DNA of 10,512 nt from an uncultured Methylobacteriaceae bacterium (GTDB taxonomy: Bacteria; Pseudomonadota; Alphaproteobacteria; Rhizobiales; Beijerinckiaceae). The notes beneath the pieces were generated by a model. It had not been told where the DNA came from. It worked only from the letters and a program-made list of their open reading frames with translations, and did not search any database. Below are positions 1-5,523 of the stretch, piece after piece (position 1 is the stretch's first letter; each line of letters opens with the position of its first letter). Where the stretch lies: NCBI GenBank assembly GCA_937872715.1, contig CALMTJ010000466.1, forward strand, positions 1,045-11,556, in the 5' to 3' direction. A program made the translations under genes and the position numbers.

Positions 1-1553
1 CCCGTCATCTCCGTCGGCGTGAGGCCGGCGAAGTCGGACAGGTCGAGCTCGACGGCCTGCGCCGCCCGCGAAACGTTGACGACGCACAGGATGCGCTCGC
101 CCTCGTGCTCGCGCAGATAGGCCAGGACCTTGCGGTTGGACGGGTAGAGGAAGCGGAGCGTTCCCCGGCCGAAGGCGCGGCTTCCGCGCCGCACGGCGAT
201 GAGGCGCCGCATCCAATTGTAGAGGCTGGCCGGCGTCTTCGCCTGCGCCTCCACGTTCACGGCGTCGAAGCCGTAGATCGCATCCTGGATCGCCGGGAGG
301 TAGAGGCGGGCCGGATCGGAGCGCGAGAAGCCGCCGTTGCGGTCAGGCGACCATTGCATCGGGGTGCGGACGCCGTCCCGGTCGCCGAGATAGATGTTGT
401 CCCCCATCCCGATCTCGTCGCCGTAATACATGACGGGCGTGCCCGGCATGGAGAACAGGAGCGAGTTCAGGAGCTCGATCTTGCGGCGGTCGTTCTCGAG
501 GAGCGGGGCGAGGCGGCGCCGGATGCCGAGATTGATGCGCGCCCGCCGGTCGGCCGCGTAGAAGGTCCAGAGGTAGTCCCGCTCCTTGTCCGTCACCATC
601 TCGAGCGTCAGCTCGTCGTGGTTGCGGTGGAAGATCGCCCATTGGCAGCCGTCCGGGATCTCCGGCGTCTGCCGCATGATGTCCGTGATCGGGTGCCGGT
701 CCTCCTGCGCCAGCGCCATGTACATGCGCGGCATCAGCGGGAAGTGGAACGAGACCTGGCACTCGTCGCCGTCGCCGAAATAGGGCGCGGTCTCCTCCGG
801 CCATTGGTTGGCCTCGGCGAGCAGCATCCGGTCAGGATAGCGTTCCTCGAGGGCGGCCCGGATCGCCTTGATGACGGTATGGGTCTCCGGGAGGTTCTCG
901 CAATTCGTCCCTTCGCGCTCGACGAGGTACGGGATGGCGTCGAGGCGCAGCCCGTCCACCCCCATGTCGAGCCAGTAATACATGGTCTCGATGACGGCTT
1001 CGAGGACTTTCGGGTTGTCGAAGTTCAGGTCCGGCTGGTGCGAATAGAAGCGGTGCCAGAAATACTGCTTCGCGACCGGGTCCCAGGTCCAGTTCGACGG
1101 TTCCGTGTCGAGGAAGATGATGCGGGTGTCGGTGTATTTCTGGTCCGTGTCCGACCAGACGTAGAAATCCCGCTCCGGCGACCCGGCCGGGGCGTTGCGG
1201 GCCGCCTGGAACCAGGGATGCTGGTCCGAGGTGTGGTTGATCACGAGTTCGGTGACGACCCGGATGCCGCGTTCGTGCGCCTCGTCCACGAAGCGGCGGA
1301 AATCCGCCATCGTCCCGTAGGACGGGTTGATGTCGCGGTAGTCCTGGATGTCGTAGCCGTCGTCGCGGAGTGGCGACGGGTAGAACGGCATCAGCCAGAT
1401 GGCCGTGACGCCGAGGTCCCGGATATAGTCGAGCTTCGCGGTCACGCCCGCGAAATCGCCGATCCCGTCGTCGTTTGAATCGAAGAACGACTTGACGTGC
1501 ACCTGATAGATCAGGGCGTCCCGGTACCATTGGATGTCGGAGCGGTCGATCAT
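1..1553 (-). CDS. treS: Trehalose synthase (maltose alpha-D-glucosyltransferase), 5' part; 3' end off the left edge
   Basis: This GH13 enzyme interconverts trehalose and maltose by intramolecular transglucosylation in the cytoplasm; in the GlgE pathway it supplies maltose for phosphorylation. The first 517 codons are present. The N-terminus (MIDRSDIQWYRDALIYQVHV) and the KSFFDSNDDGIGDF, LDYIRDLGVTAIWL and PFYPSPLRDDGYDI motifs are typical of TreS. Likely catalytic residues are the nucleophile Asp205 in GLRLDAIPYL, the acid/base Glu247 in LLAEANQ, and Asp313 in RNHDE. The visible part covers the barrel and enters the C-terminal beta domain. In many proteobacteria TreS continues into a maltokinase domain (about 1100 residues in total); whether that is so here cannot be seen. 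The ATG at 1553-1551 matches the family N-terminus, but no good SD precedes it, because palindromic repeat A ends 15 bases upstream. The gene has the same direction as glgE but is separated from it by 559 bases holding a nuclease gene on the other strand. Confidence 0.96.
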   Translation of the reverse strand, partial: MIDRSDIQWYRDALIYQVHVKSFFDSNDDGIGDFAGVTAKLDYIRDLGVTAIWLMPFYPSPLRDDGYDIQDYRDINPSYGTMADFRRFVDEAHERGIRVVTELVINHTSDQHPWFQAARNAPAGSPERDFYVWSDTDQKYTDTRIIFLDTEPSNWTWDPVAKQYFWHRFYSHQPDLNFDNPKVLEAVIETMYYWLDMGVDGLRLDAIPYLVEREGTNCENLPETHTVIKAIRAALEERYPDRMLLAEANQWPEETAPYFGDGDECQVSFHFPLMPRMYMALAQEDRHPITDIMRQTPEIPDGCQWAIFHRNHDELTLEMVTDKERDYLWTFYAADRRARINLGIRRRLAPLLENDRRKIELLNSLLFSMPGTPVMYYGDEIGMGDNIYLGDRDGVRTPMQWSPDRNGGFSRSDPARLYLPAIQDAIYGFDAVNVEAQAKTPASLYNWMRRLIAVRRGSRAFGRGTLRFLYPSNRKVLAYLREHEGERILCVVNVSRAAQAVELDLSDFAGLTPTEMT

Positions 1554-1568
1554 GCGGCTTGTGCGGGA

Positions 1569-1615
1569 GTTCGTGCTTCGAGGCTCCGCTTCGCGGAGCA
1601 CCTCAGCATGAGGAG
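1569..1615 (-). repeat. Palindromic repeat unit A
   Basis: On the minus strand this 47-bp unit has the same order as unit B: an inner CCTCA/TGAGG stem, a central hairpin and an outer CCTCGAAG segment. The central hairpin at 1583-1599 (GCTCCGC, loop TTC, GCGGAGC on the plus strand) has seven perfect pairs. Compared with B, one C-G pair has become T-A by changes in both arms, so the stem is kept. The inner stem has GCA instead of GGA between its arms. Its outer end lies 15 bases upstream of the treS start codon, where it may weaken translation initiation or fold in the treS leader RNA. Confidence 0.85.
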
Positions 1616-1640
1616 CGTGGAGGATGATCTGCGCCCAACA

Positions 1641-1687
1641 CTCCTCATCCTGAGGTGCCCCGCGAAGCGGGGCCTCGAAGGACGCAC
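1641..1687 (+). repeat. Palindromic repeat unit B
   Basis: This 47-bp unit contains CCTCATCCTGAGG (5-bp arms, TCC loop), then a perfect 7-bp hairpin GCCCCGC-GAA-GCGGGGC at 1657-1673, then CCTCGAAGGACGCAC. It faces unit A across a 25-bp spacer, so the A/B pair could fold as a long cruciform or RNA hairpin. Its outer end carries AAGGA 11 bases before the start codon of the GIY-YIG gene. No T-run follows the stem, so it does not look like a standard rho-independent terminator. Confidence 0.88.
1678..1682 (+). promoter_or_regulatory. Shine-Dalgarno-like AAGGA for the GIY-YIG gene, inside repeat B
   Basis: AAGGA lies 11 bases upstream of the ATG at 1694 and is the only SD-like sequence near it. 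It belongs to the conserved outer end of repeat B, so the same bases occur in units C and D and are not specific to this gene. The spacing is a little long. It supports the start at 1694 over the upstream in-frame ATG at 1655, which lies within the repeat's hairpin region. Confidence 0.4.
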
Positions 1688-1693
1688 ACCGTC

Positions 1694-2038
1694 ATGAGCG
1701 CGTTCGTGTACATCCTGCGCTGCGCAGACGGGAGCTACTATGTCGGCTCCGCCCGCGGCGAGAGCCTGGACAAGCGCATCGGCGAACATCAAGGCGGGGA
1801 GAGGCCCGGCTACACCAGCACGCGCCGCCCGGTCGAGCTGGTCTTCGCCGAACGCTTCGATCGGATAACGGACGCCGTCGATGCCGAAAGACGGATCAAG
1901 GGATGGAGCCGGGCCAAGAAGGAGGCGCTGATCCGGGGAGATTGGCCGCTCGTCCAGTGGCGGGCGAGTGCGCGCACCCGGCCGGGTGCGTCCTTCGAGG
2001 CCGGTCTTCGCCCGGCACCTCAGGATGAGGAGGGCTGA
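1694..2038 (+). CDS. Small GIY-YIG domain endonuclease (UvrC N-terminal / YhbQ-like family)
   Basis: This 114-residue protein is almost entirely one GIY-YIG nuclease domain. The two signature strands are VYI at residues 5-7 and YVG at 16-18. They are followed by the conserved Arg28 in DKRIGEH, the GYTSTRRPVELV segment at about 39-50, and the metal-binding Glu65 in DAERRIKGWSRAKKEALI. This is typical of the small stand-alone GIY-YIG proteins common in alphaproteobacteria, whose cellular role is poorly defined. An upstream in-frame ATG at 1655 would add 13 residues encoded by repeat B; the start at 1694 fits the family N-terminus (MSAFVYILRC) better. Residues 98 to 113 are encoded by palindromic repeat C, beyond the conserved domain, and the stop follows the repeat directly. 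The gene is opposite in direction to the surrounding operon, with a repeat pair on each side, and may have arrived with them. Target and activity are unknown. Confidence 0.88.
   Translation: MSAFVYILRCADGSYYVGSARGESLDKRIGEHQGGERPGYTSTRRPVELVFAERFDRITDAVDAERRIKGWSRAKKEALIRGDWPLVQWRASARTRPGASFEAGLRPAPQDEEG
1973..1990. repeat. Perfect 18-bp palindrome at the outer edge of repeat C
   Basis: CGCACCCGGCCGGGTGCG is a perfect inverted repeat with 9-bp arms and no spacer. It lies within the 3' end of the GIY-YIG gene and overlaps the first five bases of repeat C, whose outer GTGCG forms part of its right arm. Units A, B and D have no such extension. It could be a protein-binding site, a cruciform seed, the scar of a tail-to-tail repeat junction, or chance in GC-rich coding sequence. 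Confidence 0.6.
1986..2032 (-). repeat. Palindromic repeat unit C, inside the GIY-YIG coding sequence
   Basis: On the minus strand this 47-bp unit matches B at nearly every position outside the central hairpin. In the hairpin the arms read GCCGGGC and GACCGGC around a GAA loop, against GCCCCGC and GCGGGGC in B. The CC-to-GG change in one arm is matched by GG-to-CC in the other, keeping six of seven pairs. The unit encodes the C-terminal tail of the GIY-YIG protein and faces unit D across a 19-bp spacer that includes the stop codon. Confidence 0.85.
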
Positions 2039-2051
2039 GGCTGCTCCCACC

Positions 2052-2098
2052 TTCCTCATCCTGAGGTGCCCCGCAAAGCAGGGCCTCGAAGGACGCAC
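2052..2098 (+). repeat. Palindromic repeat unit D
   Basis: This 47-bp unit has the same orientation as B and is close to it, with a TT start and a central hairpin at 2068-2084 reading GCCCCGC-AAA-GCAGGGC, which has one C/A mismatch. It ends 14 bases from the glgE stop, so the C/D inverted pair would form the first strong structure in the 3' untranslated part of the glgE transcript. By analogy with enterobacterial REP sequences it could protect that mRNA end or reduce read-through towards treS; this is inference. Confidence 0.85.
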
Positions 2099-2112
2099 CA
2101 CGTCCCCGCCCC

Positions 2113-5100
2113 TCATGCCTTAGCCTTCGGCAGGCTCAGCCGCCAGATCACGGCGGAGCGCTCGGCGGGGTCGAGGGCGATGCGGTGGGTCTTGCCCCGG
2201 AGGGTGAAGACGTGGCCGCCGAGGAGGTCCTCGACGGCGACCGTGCCGTCGTCGGGCAGGCCGAACTCCCAGACAGGCACCTCGTAGGTACATTCCTGCC
2301 GGTTGGCCGGGTCGAGATTGACGAGGATCAGGAGGAGGTTGTCCTTCGCCTCCGTCCAGCGCGTATAGGCCAGGATGTTATCGTTCCAGGCATTGGTGAA
2401 GGTGATCCCGCGGAAGTCCCACAGGGCCGGGTTCTCGCGCCGGATCCTGTTCAGCTTCGTGACGTGGTCGCGAATGTTGCCCGGCCGGTCGTAATCCCAG
2501 ACGCGGATCTGATATTTCTCCGAATCGAGGTACTCCTCCTTGCGGAAAAGGGCCGCCTCGCAGAGTTCGAACCCGTTATAGATGCCGTAGGCCGAGGACA
2601 GCGTCGCGGCGAGCGTCGCCCGCACGACGAAGCCGGCCCGGCCGCTCGTCTGCAGGTAGACCGGGTTGATGTCAGGCGTGTTCGTGAAGAAATTGGGCCG
2701 ATAGTACTCGGCCATCTCCGAATGCGCGAGCTCCGTCATGTATTCGGTCAGCTCGGCCTTGGTGTCGCGCCAGGTGAAATAGGTATAGCTCTGCTGGAAA
2801 CCGACCTTGGCGAGCTTGCGCATCATCTTCGGCCGAGTGAAGGCCTCGGCGAGGAAGATGGCGTCCGGGTAGCGGGCATTGACCTCGCGGATCATCCATT
2901 CCCAGAAGGGGAGCGGCTTCGTGTGCGGGTTGTCGACCCTGAAGATGCGCACCCGCTCCCGGCACCAGAACAGCACCGCGTCCCGGAGCGCGTACCAGAG
3001 CGACGGCTTCGAGGCGCCGTAGAAATGGACGTTGTAGATGTCCTCGTACTTCTTCGGCGGGTTCTCCGCGTATTTCATGGTCCCGTCGGGCCGGTACTCG
3101 AACCATTCCGGATGCTGCCTGATCCAGGGATGGTCGGGCGAGCACTGGATGGCGAAGTCGAGCGCGATCTCGAGCCCGTGGGCGAGCGAGGCATCGACCA
3201 TGCGGCGGAAGGCGTCGATGCCGCCGAGGTCCGGATGGACGGCGTCGTGCCCACCCGTCTCGTCGCCGATCGCGTAGACGGAGCCGACATCGCCGGGCTC
3301 CGCCTTCAGCGCGTTGTTCTTGCCCTTGCGGTTGGTGAGGCCGATCGGGTTGATGGGCGGGAAGTAGAGGACGTCGAACCCCATGCCGCGAACGTACGGG
3401 AGCATCGCGATCACGTCGTCGAAGGTGCCGTGGCGGGCCTCGTCGTGGCTCATCGAGCGCGGGAACAGCTCGTACCAGGCGGAGAAGCGGGCCGCGAGCC
3501 GGTCGGCGATCACGCCGGGCTCGGCCGGGTAGCGGGACAGGTTCACCTTCTCGGCATGCCGGCCGATCAGCTCGGCATTGTGGTGGTCGAGGAGGAGGTC
3601 GAGCTGCCCGGCGGAGCCGCGCGGCAGCGTCCGGAGGGTCGCGACGAGGGTCTTCAGAGCCTCGCCGTCTCCCGCTCCGGTGGCGTTCCCGGCCGCGCCC
3701 TCCGCGATGCGGACGCCCTCGATCGTCTCGAGCGACACGTCGATCCCGGCCTTCCGCTTGGCGTCGATCTCGTGCTCCCAGGTGGCGAAGGGGTCGCGCC
3801 AGCCTTCCACGGTAAAGACGTAGCGGCCGTTGCGCTCCAGCGGGAATGTGCCGGCCCAGCGGTCGTTGTCGACGAAGCGCATCGGCGCGCGGCGCCAGGC
3901 CGCCTCGTCCGCCGGCCGGTACAGGATCGCGGCCGCGATCTTGTCGTGGCCGTCCGTGAAGATGTCGGCCTCGACCCTCACCGTCTCGCCGACGAGCCGC
4001 TTGACCGGCGAGCGGCCGCCGTCGAGCTCGGGCGTCACGGTCTCGATCACGACCCGTCCGGAACCTTCGGGGACCGTTTCGGCCAGGTCGGCGGTCGTCC
4101 CGGCCGCACGTTCGGACGAGAAGACGCGGACCTCCTTCGGCGCCAGCGCGACGGCTCCGCCCGGCTGGAGGACGAGCGGCACCGAACCGGGCGTGCGGTC
4201 CACGAAGGGGTCGAACAGCCCTCCCGTCCGCGACAGGAGCGGCGCGGCCTCGACCGTGACGGCCTTGTCGCCCGGATTGGCGAGGACGAGGAGAGCGTGA
4301 CGCGAGCCTTGCGCATGCCCGCCGTCGAGACGCAGCAGCGCCACGTGCGACGCGTCAGGCGCGGACAGCCTGACCTGGGCGCCCTCGACATTGGCGGCGG
4401 GGAGCTCGGCCTTCAGCGCGTTGATGGCGGCGATGCGGCCGGAGATGTCGATGCCGCTCGCCGGCTCGCGCTCCTCGGGCGTGGTCTCGACGACGTGGAG
4501 CCGCCGGCGGGCTCCGTGCTCGTAGCCGATCGGCATGAGCACGCCTCCCGAGAAGAACGCCGCCAGGGCGTAGCGCATGACGAGATCGGCCTCGATCGCC
4601 TCCCTGGAGGCCTCGTCCGGGATCTTCGCCGCGACCCGGTCGGTGTCGTGGTTCTCCGGGAAGGCGATCGAGGGGGCGAGAAGACGCGTCGTCTCCAGCG
4701 CCTCCAGCGCCCAGGATTTCCGGAAGTCCCACCAGGCGAAGGAGTTGAACAGGTAGTCGAACCCGGCCTTCGCGGTCGCGACCGCCTCGTCGAAGGTGCA
4801 GCCCAGCGTCTCGGCCGCGAACACCGTTTCGGCGTCGCGGGCCTTGGCGGAACCGATCAGCTCCCGCCACACCGCCGGCGGGACCTTGTAGGCCGCGTCG
4901 CACCGGAAGCCCCCGACGCCGAGCCCCTGCATCCGGGCGAGGTACTCGCTCCAATAGACGGTCAGGAACGCGCGGGAGGCCGGATTCGCGTAGTCGAATT
5001 CCGCGAGATCGCCCCACACCGTCCGCTTCGCCGGGTCATCCGGATCGACCGCGTAGGGGCTCTCAAGCTCGCCCCGCATGTTGCGCACGAAGGCGTCCGG

Positions 5101-5523
5101 CCGCTCCGTCGCCAGCAGCGCGTCCTTCGACGAATGGTTGATGACGAGGTCCGTCATCACCCGGAGGCCGAGGCGGGCGGCCTCGCCGACGAAACGGGCG
5201 ACCTGTTCGTCGTCGTCGCCCCCTTCGGGATCGCGGAAGCGCGGATCGAGACTCGCCGGGTCCTTCGTCGCGTAGAGGCTGCCGGAGAACCCGGCCGAGT
5301 GGAACGGGTTCACGTAGACCCAGTCGAATCCCATGGCGGCGATGCGGGGCAGCTCCGCCGTCCAGGCCGACACCGTCCCGACGAGGAGCGGGAAGAGGTT
5401 GTAGATCCGAGGTCCGGGCCGGAACGCCGGAGCCGCAGGCTGGACCATGGGTGCGGCGGGAAGCGGCGCGGATGGGATTGCGGCGGCCTCGTCGGCCCTC
5501 GCCGCCTTGCTGCTCGCTCTCAT
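2113..5523 (-). CDS. glgE: GH13 alpha-amylase-type domain fused to GlgE, alpha-1,4-glucan:maltose-1-phosphate maltosyltransferase
   Basis: GlgE transfers maltose from alpha-maltose-1-phosphate to the non-reducing end of alpha-1,4-glucan. This 1136-residue protein is much longer than ordinary GlgE (about 650-700 residues). Residues about 38-470 form a GH13 domain with all catalytic motifs: DLVINHSS at 125-132, GFRCDAAYK with nucleophile Asp209, AAETLG with Glu238, and FPENHD with Asp293, then a beta domain. Residues about 490-1136 are GlgE: an N-terminal beta domain, a helical insert, and a barrel with NPIGLTNRKGKNN, KKYEDIYN, FRVDNPHTKP (nucleophile Asp864), FLAEAFTRP (acid/base Glu893) and NTPDI (Asp951). 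The 29- and 58-residue spacings closely match the Asp394, Glu423 and Asp480 of Streptomyces GlgE. The start at 5523 is chosen for its strong SD and ATGA overlap with the upstream stop; an earlier start at 5838 would overlap treY by over 300 bases. The first 38 residues are Ala/Pro-rich. The amylase domain's activity is unknown; it may trim or make acceptor chains. Confidence 0.95.
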   Translation of the reverse strand: MRASSKAARADEAAAIPSAPLPAAPMVQPAAPAFRPGPRIYNLFPLLVGTVSAWTAELPRIAAMGFDWVYVNPFHSAGFSGSLYATKDPASLDPRFRDPEGGDDDEQVARFVGEAARLGLRVMTDLVINHSSKDALLATERPDAFVRNMRGELESPYAVDPDDPAKRTVWGDLAEFDYANPASRAFLTVYWSEYLARMQGLGVGGFRCDAAYKVPPAVWRELIGSAKARDAETVFAAETLGCTFDEAVATAKAGFDYLFNSFAWWDFRKSWALEALETTRLLAPSIAFPENHDTDRVAAKIPDEASREAIEADLVMRYALAAFFSGGVLMPIGYEHGARRRLHVVETTPEEREPASGIDISGRIAAINALKAELPAANVEGAQVRLSAPDASHVALLRLDGGHAQGSRHALLVLANPGDKAVTVEAAPLLSRTGGLFDPFVDRTPGSVPLVLQPGGAVALAPKEVRVFSSERAAGTTADLAETVPEGSGRVVIETVTPELDGGRSPVKRLVGETVRVEADIFTDGHDKIAAAILYRPADEAAWRRAPMRFVDNDRWAGTFPLERNGRYVFTVEGWRDPFATWEHEIDAKRKAGIDVSLETIEGVRIAEGAAGNATGAGDGEALKTLVATLRTLPRGSAGQLDLLLDHHNAELIGRHAEKVNLSRYPAEPGVIADRLAARFSAWYELFPRSMSHDEARHGTFDDVIAMLPYVRGMGFDVLYFPPINPIGLTNRKGKNNALKAEPGDVGSVYAIGDETGGHDAVHPDLGGIDAFRRMVDASLAHGLEIALDFAIQCSPDHPWIRQHPEWFEYRPDGTMKYAENPPKKYEDIYNVHFYGASKPSLWYALRDAVLFWCRERVRIFRVDNPHTKPLPFWEWMIREVNARYPDAIFLAEAFTRPKMMRKLAKVGFQQSYTYFTWRDTKAELTEYMTELAHSEMAEYYRPNFFTNTPDINPVYLQTSGRAGFVVRATLAATLSSAYGIYNGFELCEAALFRKEEYLDSEKYQIRVWDYDRPGNIRDHVTKLNRIRRENPALWDFRGITFTNAWNDNILAYTRWTEAKDNLLLILVNLDPANRQECTYEVPVWEFGLPDDGTVAVEDLLGGHVFTLRGKTHRIALDPAERSAVIWRLSLPKAKA

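Larger units (their letters stand above)
1569..2098. mobile_element. Putative inserted block: GIY-YIG nuclease gene flanked by two inverted pairs of palindromic repeats
   Basis: Four 47-bp copies of one palindromic sequence (A 1569-1615, B 1641-1687, C 1986-2032, D 2052-2098) bracket a plus-strand GIY-YIG gene. A and C are in one orientation, B and D in the other, so the left pair (A/B) and the right pair (C/D) are each head-to-head and the block's outer ends are inverted repeats of each other. The block occupies nearly all of the glgE-treS gap, interrupting an otherwise tightly packed operon, which suggests insertion. No target-site duplication is evident in the short flanks (15 bases on the left, 14 on the right), and there is no transposase. 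The arrangement resembles REP elements with their RAYT transposases, but with a GIY-YIG protein instead; calling it mobile is inference. It could also be a nuclease gene lying beside ordinary dispersed REP pairs. Confidence 0.45.

Noticed and set aside
1583..1673. Rho-independent terminator at the repeat hairpins
   Set aside because: The stems are strong but none is followed by a T-run on either strand, and the same structure occurs in four copies in both orientations, which fits REP-type repeats better.
1641..2098. CRISPR array
   Set aside because: The repeats are in alternating orientation, their spacing is irregular (19 to 298 bp), and one lies in a coding sequence.
1554..2112. Target-site duplication around the repeat block
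   Set aside because: I compared the 15 bases left of unit A with the 14 bases right of unit D and saw no convincing direct repeat; similarity is limited to short GC-rich runs.
1550..2116. Minus-strand frame of 188 codons spanning the whole glgE-treS gap
   Set aside because: It is made of antisense GIY-YIG sequence and translated repeat units, with no domain. The plus-strand frame has clear GIY-YIG motifs.
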